Source: Chlorobiaceae bacterium (GTDB lineage: Bacteria > Bacteroidota > Chlorobiia > Chlorobiales > Chlorobiaceae). From it: DNA of 64,000 nucleotides. Position numbers and translations under genes: made by a program. Below the pieces are notes generated by a model. It saw only the letters and a list, made by a program, of their open reading frames with translations. It was not told where the DNA came from and searched no databases. Positions 35,321 through 43,720 of this stretch are shown piece after piece (the stretch's first letter is position 1; every line of letters starts with the position of its first letter). The stretch is taken from positions 90,704 to 154,703 of the forward strand of contig JAAXWS010000005.1 in the NCBI GenBank assembly GCA_013334865.1, in the 5' to 3' direction.

Positions 35321-36880
35321 ATGGCCCTCCTTTTTTGCGACGGCTTCGATAACTACGGATCAGTTGACAACATGCAGCGTGGCCGGTGGTTCGGTGTTTC
35401 GACGCAAAGCACCACATTATTCGGTCCCGGAAGATTCAACGGCAGCAGCGTCACGGTAACCGGCGCGAGTGTGTCGGCGGGCGCCAATTTGTCCTACGGT
35501 GTCTTGGGTGTCGCAGTCAAGACCGCCGGCAGCACCATTAATGGTTTTGATTTCAATATTTTATTCTCGGTAAACGGCGGCACGACGTACTCCGCAATGG
35601 TCAATTGCGATGCGTCGACTGGCGTATTCACCATCTCCACACTCAGTCCGAACGGAAGCAATTACGCATGGATTGCTCGGGCTGCGTCGTTGCCCGGACA
35701 GTTCATTGACCAGGCGTGGTTTTATCTTGAAGTCAAGCACTCTGCGGCCAACGGCCTCGAAGTCCGGGTCAATGGCTCGACGGTTTTGACGTACTCGGCG
35801 TCGCTCGCAACAACGCAATCGGCGGGAATTTTCAACAGCATCACCATCCAGAAGGCGTACGCCGGTGGCGCCAACACCATCACCCTCGACGACTTGTACC
35901 TTCTGGACAGCTCCGTCGGCCCCGGAGCAAGGCCAATGAACGACTTTTTGGGCGACAAGAGAGTGCAAACAATGTTTCCGACGTCCAACAGCGCAGTGAG
36001 CTGGACGCCGGCAACGAGCGTTGTGTATGCACACGGAAGCTCACAGAATACGACCATAACCATCTCGGCCAACCGCGTCTACTTGCCACGATACACAGGC
36101 ACGGCTTATGATTATTCGGGCACATATCGCGGAGACAAAAACGCCATCATTGCGAAGTTTGACTGCACGCTGACCTCGATCACGATCAGGGTTACGGCAA
36201 ACGTGCCGGGCGTCCACATCCGCCCAGTTCTGTATGCTGAAGACCCGTTGAATTTGAACTACCCGCTGACGCTTGTAGCGAGAGGAGACGAGGCCACCGG
36301 CTTGACGGCTGGCGTCAACACAATCCAGTTCGGCTCAACGGCCCCAACGCTGACGAAAGGCGCAAAGTACTGGATCGGTTTCATTGCGGACGCCGGTTTC
36401 ACGGTCACGTCGATCAACACACAGGGCGGCTGGCAGTACCTCGCCTCGACTTACCCGACGGCGATAGCCCCGTTCAACTGGTCGACGGCGACAAGTGTGT
36501 CTGGCTCGATCATCATGGACTACACAGTGACGGCCACCAACTACGCCATGGTGCAGGAAGATTCCGCAGACTCCATTTCCTACAACTCGACGGCGGTGCT
36601 CAACAATCAGGACTTGTTCGGCGTCGGCCCATCCCTTTCCACGAGCGCCACGATTTACGCAGTCCAAGTGACCGGGTCATACAAAAAGGATGACGCCAAC
36701 GCTCGATCGGTGGCCAACCTCGTAAAATCAGGAGCAGTGCAGGCGCAGGGCGCGAACTTCGCGCTCAATGCCGATTACCGGTACACCAGCGACGTTTTTG
36801 TGCTCAACCCGGAGACCTCGGCCGAATGGACTGTTGCGCAAGCCAATGCGGCCAAGATCGGCTACAAAGTGACGGTTTAA
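35321..36880 (+). CDS. Tail structural protein, beta-rich, possibly receptor or carbohydrate binding
   Basis: A 519-residue protein right after the tape measure. The N-terminal ~210 residues start ALLFCDGFDNY and follow a concanavalin/LamG-like pattern (FYLEVKHSAANGLEVRVNG; TITLDDLYLLDSS). The remaining part is Thr/Ser/Ala-rich beta-structure with repeats of the kind seen in tail fibres (GVHIRPVLYAEDP; KGAKYWIGFIADAGF). Binding to the host surface is a reasonable inference. Its position inside the tail-tip block is unusual for a fibre. Confidence 0.6.
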   Translation: MALLFCDGFDNYGSVDNMQRGRWFGVSTQSTTLFGPGRFNGSSVTVTGASVSAGANLSYGVLGVAVKTAGSTINGFDFNILFSVNGGTTYSAMVNCDASTGVFTISTLSPNGSNYAWIARAASLPGQFIDQAWFYLEVKHSAANGLEVRVNGSTVLTYSASLATTQSAGIFNSITIQKAYAGGANTITLDDLYLLDSSVGPGARPMNDFLGDKRVQTMFPTSNSAVSWTPATSVVYAHGSSQNTTITISANRVYLPRYTGTAYDYSGTYRGDKNAIIAKFDCTLTSITIRVTANVPGVHIRPVLYAEDPLNLNYPLTLVARGDEATGLTAGVNTIQFGSTAPTLTKGAKYWIGFIADAGFTVTSINTQGGWQYLASTYPTAIAPFNWSTATSVSGSIIMDYTVTATNYAMVQEDSADSISYNSTAVLNNQDLFGVGPSLSTSATIYAVQVTGSYKKDDANARSVANLVKSGAVQAQGANFALNADYRYTSDVFVLNPETSAEWTVAQANAAKIGYKVTV

Positions 36881-36887
36881 CTCGGCT

Positions 36888-37841
36888 ATGGCTTACCAGA
36901 GCACACAGGAAACCGTTCTTGCCCTGATTGGCAAAGACGGCGCTGCGATGGCGGGACAAGAGCACCTCGCAGCGCTTCTCGGCCGGAACGGTTCAGCGAT
37001 CAATTTTCAGGTTTCGATTTCCGTCCTTTACGACCCGACTGTTCAGACCATCACAGACGCGGGCATAGTCACGTTTGACTTGTTGGTTGCTGAGGACGGG
37101 AATTTTTATTCGGATCGTGTCTGGGGCGACGTTCTGCTTGAAGAGGACGGAGACCTGGATGCGGATCGAGTAATTGCTGAGGTACTTTTTGACTTTGACG
37201 AAACATCACCAAGAGCACCAACCTACGAACCAATGAGTGATTTTCTTTTTCCAACGCTTCCAGGACTGGAGTGGGGCGGGACCAAAGAGCCCAAGTTCAG
37301 CACACAGATCTCACCGCACGTTTCAGGGCGAGAGGTTCGAGCCAGCAACTACGCGTACCCCATCTGGACCTGGGAATTAAGCTACGAGTTCCTGCGAGCA
37401 GGAGCGGAAGCCGAGCTGCAGACGCTGATGGGCTTTTTCCTGGCAAGATCCGGATCCTTCGACACATTCTTGTACGATGACCCGGACGAGAACAACGCCC
37501 TCACAGGTGTAGTGATGGGCACCGGAGACAACACGCAGACGAAATGGTCGTTCTATAAGACATATGCCGGGTTTACCGAGCCATGCGGATACGTTGACCA
37601 AAGCACGATCCGCGTCTATTTTAACAGCGGCAGCGGACCACAACTGCAGCTCACAGGGTGGACATTTACCAGCCCGAACCAGATCAGCTTCAGTATTCCT
37701 GTGCCGCTGGGCACGACGATCATCGCCGATTATACCTGGTACTACCGGGTCCGGTTTGGAGAGGACGCGCAGAGCTATGCCCAGTTTATGTTCCAACTTT
37801 GGGAGCTCAATAAAGTAACCCTCCAATCCGTTAAGCCATGA
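36888..37841 (+). CDS. Distal tail protein, DUF2460 (gene transfer agent gp12-like)
   Basis: A 317-residue protein. The N-terminal ~110 residues are phage-specific and beta-rich. The rest is DUF2460: FPTLPGLEWGGTKEPKFSTQ, WTWELSYEFLR, GSFDTFLYDDPDEN and YRVRFGEDAQSYAQFMFQLW. It matches the distal tail protein of the Rhodobacter gene transfer agent. It overlaps the DUF2163 gene by 4 bases. Confidence 0.88.
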   Translation: MAYQSTQETVLALIGKDGAAMAGQEHLAALLGRNGSAINFQVSISVLYDPTVQTITDAGIVTFDLLVAEDGNFYSDRVWGDVLLEEDGDLDADRVIAEVLFDFDETSPRAPTYEPMSDFLFPTLPGLEWGGTKEPKFSTQISPHVSGREVRASNYAYPIWTWELSYEFLRAGAEAELQTLMGFFLARSGSFDTFLYDDPDENNALTGVVMGTGDNTQTKWSFYKTYAGFTEPCGYVDQSTIRVYFNSGSGPQLQLTGWTFTSPNQISFSIPVPLGTTIIADYTWYYRVRFGEDAQSYAQFMFQLWELNKVTLQSVKP

Positions 37842-38707
37842 AGACGGTCACCACACAGCTCGCGAATCTTTTATCCTCGCGCCGACAATTCGCCAAATGC
37901 GACCTGTTCACCATAACACGGCGCAACGGAGCGGTGCTCCGGATCGCCAGCGCCGACGTGCCGGTTTACTGGGACGGGGAAATTTACAGTTGCTACAGCG
38001 TCCAGGCATCCGGTCTTCGATACCGGATTGTTACAGGGATAGAGGCAGACGAGCAAACCCTCACGCTTGCCTGCGACAGAACGGTGATGCTGGACAACCT
38101 GCCGTTTCTGGACGCGGTACAGCAAGGGGCACTCGACGGCGCGAAGATCAAGCGAGAAAGGGCATTCTTCGAAGCATGGGAGACGCCATGCGTAAGTGGC
38201 CTGGTGCCTGCCGGATGCATTACGCTTTTTACCGGATACGCGTCCAGCGTCGAAAACGTCACCAGGACCGAGGCCGAGCTGAAAGTAAAGAGCAACCTGG
38301 CGCTACTCGACATGAACATGCCAAGGAACACCTGGCAAGGATCCTGCATAAACACGCTATACGACGACTGGTGCGGCATAAGCAAACAAAGCAAAGGTAT
38401 CTCCGGCCAAGCGGAGGCAGGCTCTACAGACATTGCCGTGAAATGGTCCAACGCGACAGCAGCAACCTACTGGAAAGGAACCGTTGACTTCGTCAGTGGA
38501 GCAAACGCAGGGCAGACCAGGACGATCAAAAACTCTGACGGCGCGCATTTGATTTTTGCAACCCCACTGCCATACATCGTTGACGAGGGAGACGCATTTA
38601 TCGCTTATCCAGGATGCGACCACACAACAACGACCTGCACACTCAAAGGCAACCTGCCCAGGATTCGGTGCTTCCCATACATACCAACAGCGGAGACGGC
38701 ATTATGA
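37838..38707 (+). CDS. Tail hub protein, DUF2163 (gene transfer agent gp13-like)
   Basis: A 289-residue protein with the DUF2163 start (KTVTTQLANLLSSRRQFAKC) and its Cys-containing C-terminal region (GSCINTLYDDWCGISK; CDHTTTTCTLKGNLPRIRCF), which in the gene transfer agent hub binds an iron-sulfur cluster or zinc. It is coupled to both neighbours. It joins distal tail and tip protein. Confidence 0.88.
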   Translation: MKTVTTQLANLLSSRRQFAKCDLFTITRRNGAVLRIASADVPVYWDGEIYSCYSVQASGLRYRIVTGIEADEQTLTLACDRTVMLDNLPFLDAVQQGALDGAKIKRERAFFEAWETPCVSGLVPAGCITLFTGYASSVENVTRTEAELKVKSNLALLDMNMPRNTWQGSCINTLYDDWCGISKQSKGISGQAEAGSTDIAVKWSNATAATYWKGTVDFVSGANAGQTRTIKNSDGAHLIFATPLPYIVDEGDAFIAYPGCDHTTTTCTLKGNLPRIRCFPYIPTAETAL

Positions 38708-39123
38708 TCGACAAGGTCATCCGGGAGGCAAAGGACTGGCTGCGCACGCCATACCACCACGAAGGAAACATAAAGGGCGCCGGAGTGGACTGTGCCATGC
38801 TCCTGATTGAAGTTTATACGGCTGCAGGGGCCACGGAACGATTTGACCCGCGGCCATACCCGAGGCAATGGATGCTCCACAACACTGAAGAGCGCTACCT
38901 CGAATGGGTGCTTCGGTACGCCGACGAGGTCGATACGCCGAAACCAGGAGACATGCTTCTGGCAAAATTCGGGCGCACATTTTCGCATTCGGCCATCGTC
39001 ATTGAGGGGACAAGCGTCATTCATGCATACGCCCACGAGCGCTGCGTATGTTGGGGAGACTTTACGATGCTTCCGTTTGTAGGACGAGAGCTGCGCTTTT
39101 TCCGGATCCGGAACAAACATTAA
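38704..39123 (+). CDS. NlpC/P60-type tail peptidase (gene transfer agent gp14-like)
   Basis: A 139-residue cell-wall peptidase at the tail tip that helps DNA entry. The catalytic Cys is in GAGVDCAMLLIEVY and the His in FSHSAIVIEG. It starts MIDKVIREAKDWL at 38704, overlapping the DUF2163 stop (ATGA). Length is normal for the gp14-type enzyme. Confidence 0.9.
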   Translation: MIDKVIREAKDWLRTPYHHEGNIKGAGVDCAMLLIEVYTAAGATERFDPRPYPRQWMLHNTEERYLEWVLRYADEVDTPKPGDMLLAKFGRTFSHSAIVIEGTSVIHAYAHERCVCWGDFTMLPFVGRELRFFRIRNKH

Positions 39124-39134
39124 AAATTTTCACC

Positions 39135-41396
39135 ATGGGCGGCTTATTTGGAGGCGGCGGAAACACGACGGTCGGGACCAGATATAACGGGATGGGACTG
39201 CAGTCTTCCCAGCAGGGACTCCCGATTCCAATCATTTACGGCACGGTCAAGATGTCCGCGAACCTGATATGGTACGGAGACTTTACATCACACGAGCACA
39301 AGGAAGGCGGCAAGGGAGGCGGCCCGACGGTCACAAGCTACACATACTCAACAGCAGTAGCCATGGGTATCGGAGAAGGCGGCATCAACGGCTTCGGAGC
39401 GGTATGGCTGGCCGACGGAAAGACCAGCTTGGGGGGACTGAATATTGATGCGTTTCTTGGCGCAGAAGGGCAAATGGCATGGAGCTACCTGACAACGCAC
39501 CACCCGGACCAGGCGCTGAACTATCCTTACACGGCATACGTCGCCTCGTCATCCTTCGACCTGGGCCAATCAAACGTCCTGCCGCAGATGTGGTTCGAGA
39601 CATACGGGATCCTGAACGGCACAGGGGTTATTGCCAACTCCGCCGACGCAGCACTTGTCATCCAGGACTTCATGACAAACACCAGGTACGGATGCCATTT
39701 TCCCTACCTTGACACGACATCCCTACTGACAGCTCCGAACAGCTACGCCAACTATTGCGGGGTAAACGGAATCTCCTTTGCGGTTTCAATCAGCGAGAGC
39801 AAGCAAGCCAGGCAATACATCAGCGAGTGGCTGGAGGCAACAAATACCGCCGCGGTTTGGAGCGGAGAAAGCCTGAAGTTTATCCCGTTCGGCGACGCAC
39901 CAATGACCGGATACGGCTACACTTTTACCCCCGACCTTACCATTCGGGCAGAGCTGGAAGACGATGACTTCCACTTCGACAAGGGCGAATCGCCGGTCAA
40001 GATTTCCAGAGCGGACCCATTCGACTGCTACAACAACGTCAAGGTCCAGGTCCGCGATTCAAACAACGAGTACAACCCGGCAATCTGCGAGGTAAAAGAT
40101 CAGGCCAGCATCGAGCAGATAGGCCTTCGGACCAGATCGCAGATAAACGCCGAGTTTATCCCATCACCAACAGCGGGTATGATGAGCGCAGAGCTTATCA
40201 AGAACCGGGACCTTTATGTCCGAAACCAGTACCGATTTCGGCTTTCTTGGGAGCACGGACGACTTGAGCCAATGGACCTGGTAACACTTACCAGGATCGA
40301 CCAGGGACTGACGCAGAAAGTGGTCCGGGTGATGGAAATCACAGAGGACGAAACCGGCCTCCTTGAATTTGTTGCCGAAGAGTTCATAGAAGGCTCGCAA
40401 TGGTCGGTGCAGTATCCTGCCCAGGGCTGCAGCGGTTACGTCGGGAACAGCCAGGTCGCTCCTGGAAATACCAATACGCCGTTCATTTTCGAGCCAACGG
40501 CAGCGATAATAGGAACGGCAAACCCACAGGTGTGGATCGCCGCGTCAGGCCCCGCAGCTACATGGGGCGGGGCCAGGGTATGGATTTCCACAGACGGCGG
40601 ATCGAGTTACCATCTGGCCGGGAGCATTCGAGCCGGAGGAATCACAGGAACACTAACCGCCAACTTGGCATCAAACGGAACCACGCTATCGGTCAACTTG
40701 ACGGAATGCTGCGGCACACTGTCGAGCGTTTCAGCCGGCGATGCCGCACTCGGAAGGACGGCAATGATTATCGGCAGCGAGGTCCTCGCGTACACGACAG
40801 CCACACTGACTGCGCCAAACACTTACAACCTGACCGGCCTGGTTCGAGGCATGTACGGGACGACCGCGGCAGCCCACTCCACCAGCGACAGAATCGGATA
40901 CCTGGGCGGCCCAGTGTTCAAGTTCGAGATTCCGAACGCAAGCTACTACGGGACAGCGGTTCATATCAAGCTGACCAGCTTCAACATATACGGGGCGGCA
41001 GAGCAAGGTATGGACACCGCCACGGATTACACCTACACGGTCACCGGTAACGGGGCGACGCAGACGATTTATATCCAGGCCAGTGAGAGTGGTAAGCCGA
41101 CAGCCGGAGCGATCATTAACACCTACATCGCACCAAAAGCAATGGTCCTGCCGACAAACCTGAGCGGCACCACGTACACGGTAGGGACAAATCCGACGAG
41201 CACCGCAGTTTTCATCATGAAGAAAAACGGGGTGCAATTCTGCACGGCATCCGTCGCAACCAATGGCGTGATCACGTTCACAGGAGCATCTACGACATTT
41301 GCCGCAGGCGATGTTTTCACGGTGCTGGCACCATCGCCTCAAGATGCCATCCTGGCGAATGTGGCGTTTTTGTTCAAGGCGACTACCGCGGCTTGA
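39135..41396 (+). CDS. Tail tip protein (gene transfer agent gp15/phage J-like)
   Basis: A 753-residue protein starting MGGLFGGGGNTTVG at 39135. The N-terminal part (GLPIPIIYGTVKMSANLIWYG) and the tail-tip core (YISEWLEATNTAAVWSGESL; DPFDCYNNVKVQVRD; IKNRDLYVRNQYRFRLSW) match the central tip proteins of siphophages. The C-terminal 300 residues are Ala/Thr-rich beta domains. It is the last gene of the tail-tip block, as in gene transfer agents. Confidence 0.85.
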   Translation: MGGLFGGGGNTTVGTRYNGMGLQSSQQGLPIPIIYGTVKMSANLIWYGDFTSHEHKEGGKGGGPTVTSYTYSTAVAMGIGEGGINGFGAVWLADGKTSLGGLNIDAFLGAEGQMAWSYLTTHHPDQALNYPYTAYVASSSFDLGQSNVLPQMWFETYGILNGTGVIANSADAALVIQDFMTNTRYGCHFPYLDTTSLLTAPNSYANYCGVNGISFAVSISESKQARQYISEWLEATNTAAVWSGESLKFIPFGDAPMTGYGYTFTPDLTIRAELEDDDFHFDKGESPVKISRADPFDCYNNVKVQVRDSNNEYNPAICEVKDQASIEQIGLRTRSQINAEFIPSPTAGMMSAELIKNRDLYVRNQYRFRLSWEHGRLEPMDLVTLTRIDQGLTQKVVRVMEITEDETGLLEFVAEEFIEGSQWSVQYPAQGCSGYVGNSQVAPGNTNTPFIFEPTAAIIGTANPQVWIAASGPAATWGGARVWISTDGGSSYHLAGSIRAGGITGTLTANLASNGTTLSVNLTECCGTLSSVSAGDAALGRTAMIIGSEVLAYTTATLTAPNTYNLTGLVRGMYGTTAAAHSTSDRIGYLGGPVFKFEIPNASYYGTAVHIKLTSFNIYGAAEQGMDTATDYTYTVTGNGATQTIYIQASESGKPTAGAIINTYIAPKAMVLPTNLSGTTYTVGTNPTSTAVFIMKKNGVQFCTASVATNGVITFTGASTTFAAGDVFTVLAPSPQDAILANVAFLFKATTAA

Positions 41397-41422
41397 GTTC
41401 AACGCCACAATATGAATCCTGT

Positions 41423-41473
41423 AATCTACCCCCCGAAACTCGCTGAATCGCTGGTGTAGATTGCAGGTAAACC
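41423..41473 (+). repeat. Boundary repeat, copy 3 (before the lysis block)
   Basis: AATCTACCCCCCGAAAC matches copies 1 and 2 at 16 of 17 bases. The right half differs (GCAGGTAAACC for CACGGTAAGTT), and AATCTAC is mirrored by GTAGATT at 41455-41462. It lies between the tip gene and the 41490 gene, again at a module boundary. Confidence 0.65.
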
Positions 41474-41489
41474 AAATCAAAACCCGGCA

Positions 41490-41849
41490 ATGAAACGAAT
41501 CTTAACCTATATATCAGACGCTGTCCTGAACTTTGCCAACTCCGTCTGGCATAACCTTCTACACCGCACAATCCTGGTCGACCAAGGCGCTCCGGTCGGG
41601 TCGGTAACCATCGACGAGGATGGTCTTTGCGCCTTGATGACGACGCCCGAAGGCCTCGTCGATATCAACTCAACTCAGAACGTTGCCGGCAAGACTTTAG
41701 ACGTGCTGCGACACGGAACCGATACGACAGTAGAGGAGATTGGAGCACTTTCGGTGTCTCACCTGGTCAGTATCACTATTGATGGGGTTACCTACAAAAT
41801 GCTCGGGATTCCGGTAGTGCCTGAGGTCGGAGGTAGTGATGCCTCATAG
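41490..41849 (+). CDS. Small phage protein before the lysis genes
   Basis: A 119-residue protein starting MKRILTYISDAVLNFANS. The C-terminal half is beta-rich (HLVSITIDGVTYKMLGIPV). No domain is recognised. It is the first gene after boundary repeat copy 3 and overlaps the holin candidate. Confidence 0.55.
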   Translation: MKRILTYISDAVLNFANSVWHNLLHRTILVDQGAPVGSVTIDEDGLCALMTTPEGLVDINSTQNVAGKTLDVLRHGTDTTVEEIGALSVSHLVSITIDGVTYKMLGIPVVPEVGGSDAS

Positions 41850-42159
41850 GCTCTCCCATATTTTTGGGTACCTCGACATAGGAGCTATAACAGCGGCTTT
41901 TGGCGTTTTGGTTGGCATATCTGGAAGCCAAGCCGCATCTCAGGGAACATTTCTTGCTGGCTTAGGAACATTCCTCTATCTGGTCGCCCGCGGGGTAAAA
42001 TTTATCGCTGAATCAGGCAAAATCAGGGCCGAAGCCAAGGTCATTATGACGTTCAGCGATCCAGACGTTTACAGGATGCTTGAAAGGATAAAATGCTGGG
42101 ATGAGGACTGTCCAACAAGGAAGATTTTTAGACCAAAATCAAATGACAGTGCATCATGA
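41839..42159 (+). CDS. Small membrane protein, holin candidate
   Basis: A 106-residue protein with two hydrophobic helices (DIGAITAAFGVLVGISG, then FLAGLGTFLYLVARGV) and a charged C-terminus, the usual form of a class II holin. A GTG at 41836 is an alternative start. It overlaps the endolysin start (ATGA). Its role is inferred from topology and position. Confidence 0.6.
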   Translation: MPHRLSHIFGYLDIGAITAAFGVLVGISGSQAASQGTFLAGLGTFLYLVARGVKFIAESGKIRAEAKVIMTFSDPDVYRMLERIKCWDEDCPTRKIFRPKSNDSAS

Positions 42160-42575
42160 CGAATAGCAGAAAAATAGAGGACTTACTTCCTCCTGTTCAG
42201 GATCGATGCGAGCGGTTTTTGCACGAGTGCACGAAGTCTGGAATAGACCTCATCATCACCAGCACCTATCGGGATTTCGAGAGTCAGAAGACGCTATGGG
42301 CTCAAGGTCGCACGATGCCTGGCAAAATCGTTACCAATGCCCGGCCTGGAGAAAGCTACCATAATTGGCGCGTCGCATTCGACGTTGTCCCTGTCGTTGG
42401 TAGTAAGCCGGTCTGGGACGATATGGGGCTGTGGCAGAGTATCGGTGCTGTTGGTCAGGCTTGTGGCCTTGAGTGGGCGGGGAACTGGAAGCGTTTCCGC
42501 GAGTACCCGCATTTCCAGTACACAGGTGGGCTGGCGCTCGCAGATTTTCAGGTAGGCAAAACCATCAAAGCATAA
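42156..42575 (+). CDS. Endolysin, M15-type L-Ala-D-Glu peptidase
   Basis: A 139-residue peptidoglycan peptidase. The M15 family zinc site is visible: SYHNWRVAFDVVP (His and Asp) and the closing EYPHFQY His. SGIDLIITSTYRDFESQ is the typical N-terminal strand. It would cut cell-wall peptides at lysis. It lies between two holin candidates. Confidence 0.93.
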   Translation: MTNSRKIEDLLPPVQDRCERFLHECTKSGIDLIITSTYRDFESQKTLWAQGRTMPGKIVTNARPGESYHNWRVAFDVVPVVGSKPVWDDMGLWQSIGAVGQACGLEWAGNWKRFREYPHFQYTGGLALADFQVGKTIKA

Positions 42576-42580
42576 CCATC

Positions 42581-42997
42581 ATGGGATTTCCATTACTCGA
42601 CATTATTACCACCGTTGGGAACGGGATCCTTGACACGATCAAGGGAAAACAGGAAGCGAAGCGGGCTGTCGACGAAAAGACGTTGGCGTTGAAGCTCAAA
42701 GCCATGGACAACCAGCATGAGGTGGACATTGCCGACATGAAGGCTACGACCGATTACGACCTGGCCGCACTCAATGCGTCGTCGACCAGTTGGAAGGATG
42801 AGTACCTGACGATTCTGCTTTCGGCCCCGGTGATTGGCAGCTTTGTCCCAGGAGTTCAGGATTACGTGGTTCACGGCTGGGTTTACCTGGCCAAGGCTCC
42901 GATATGGTTCCAGACCTCGTTCATCGGGGTGATTGCGGCCACCTTTGGATTGAGGTGGCTGTTCAACAGGCCGGCGTCGAATGATGGAACTGTATGA
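42581..42997 (+). CDS. Holin-like 3TM protein (gene transfer agent release type)
   Basis: A 138-residue protein starting MGFPLLDIITTVGNG at 42581. A helical, charged N-terminal region (about 20-65) is followed by DEYLTILLSAPVIGSFVPG and FQTSFIGVIAATFGLRWLF, the membrane part of the 3TM holin family described for gene transfer agent release. It is the last prophage gene before attR. Confidence 0.78.
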   Translation: MGFPLLDIITTVGNGILDTIKGKQEAKRAVDEKTLALKLKAMDNQHEVDIADMKATTDYDLAALNASSTSWKDEYLTILLSAPVIGSFVPGVQDYVVHGWVYLAKAPIWFQTSFIGVIAATFGLRWLFNRPASNDGTV

Positions 42998-43133
42998 ACG
43001 TTTTTTGTTGAAAAGCGGTATATTTAGGAAGTCAGTTTTGCGGTCGAGAACTGCCGGCCACAAAAGAATGGGTAGAGATATTGGTAGAGAAAATTTTATG
43101 GCGATCGGAGAGGGCTTTAAAGACTGAGTCTTT

Positions 43134-43152
43134 GACTCCCGCCATCTCCACT
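43134..43152 (+). repeat. attR core: right 19-bp direct repeat
   Basis: GACTCCCGCCATCTCCACT, identical to 2734-2752. It marks the right end of the prophage and leaves a short tmRNA 3' fragment on this side. ATTGGTAGAGA about 50 bases to the left echoes the arm-like repeats near attL. Confidence 0.93.
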
Positions 43153-43226
43153 TGGGGCAGGTCCGTCAGTATGAGGGCTTGCCTTTTTTTTGTGGTTTGC
43201 AATTGTTAATCGCACCCGTTTTTTCC

Positions 43227-43625
43227 ATGGCAATCCATATCGGTAATGTCGTCTGCGCCATCATTGAACGTGGCGACCAGTTCCTGATAGCCAGGAGGCC
43301 CAAAGGACGGCATCTTGAACAAAAATGGGAGTTCCCAGGAGGCAAGGCCGAACAGGGTGAGTCTGAAATCCAGGCGCTGGAGCGGGAACTCTATGAAGAG
43401 CTCAGGATCAGGGTAGAGATCCTCCAGCGCCTCACTCCGGTCGAGCACTGCTACCCGGAGCGATGCATCAGGCTCATTCCTTTCATATGCAGGATCAGCG
43501 AGGGGGAGCCTGTTGCCTGCGACCATGAGGAGCTTCGCTGGATTGCTATCGAAGAGACCGATGGATACGATTTTCCCGAAGCCGACGCGCCGATACTTGA
43601 CGAGTACCGGCGCCGGTTCGAATAG
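43227..43625 (+). CDS. mutT: MutT-like Nudix hydrolase
   Basis: A 132-residue protein resembling MutT, which removes 8-oxo-dGTP from the nucleotide pool. The Nudix box is clear (GGKAEQGESEIQALERELYE, followed by EL), preceded by FLIARRPKGRHLEQKWEFP as in MutT/CTP pyrophosphohydrolase (NudG) proteins. The start at 43227 (MAIHIGNVVCAII) excludes an upstream in-frame stretch that runs into attR. It is the first host gene after the prophage. Confidence 0.88.
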   Translation: MAIHIGNVVCAIIERGDQFLIARRPKGRHLEQKWEFPGGKAEQGESEIQALERELYEELRIRVEILQRLTPVEHCYPERCIRLIPFICRISEGEPVACDHEELRWIAIEETDGYDFPEADAPILDEYRRRFE

Positions 43626-43720
43626 TTCTTCCGGCAGGTGAAAGTTTCGAGGAAATTGCTTTAACGAGTGTTACATTTACATTTCAATCAGCCTGTGTCA
43701 ACCCAATACGGACTTCCCAC

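Larger units (their letters stand above)
2734..43152. mobile_element. Integrated temperate siphophage prophage (40.4 kb)
   Basis: The element is delimited by the 19-bp repeats at both ends. It contains, in order, an integrase, cargo genes, a leftward repressor, an early region, packaging and head genes, tail genes and a lysis cassette, all later genes rightward. Every core module of a long-tailed siphophage is present without an evident truncation: both terminase subunits, portal, protease, capsid, connectors, tail tube, tape measure, tip and endolysin. The prophage may therefore be inducible; that is inference. Cargo between 4.6 and 13.3 kb is much more AT-rich than the structural region. 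Confidence 0.93.

Noticed and set aside
41440..41473. Possible sigma-54 promoter in boundary repeat copy 3 (TGGTGTAGATTGC)
   Set aside because: The GG to GC spacing is 8 and not 10 bases, and copies 1 and 2 do not contain the pattern.
43152..43226. Upstream extension of the mutT frame into attR
   Set aside because: The extra 25 residues arise from the attachment site region and are not like MutT; the Met at 43227 fits the family start.
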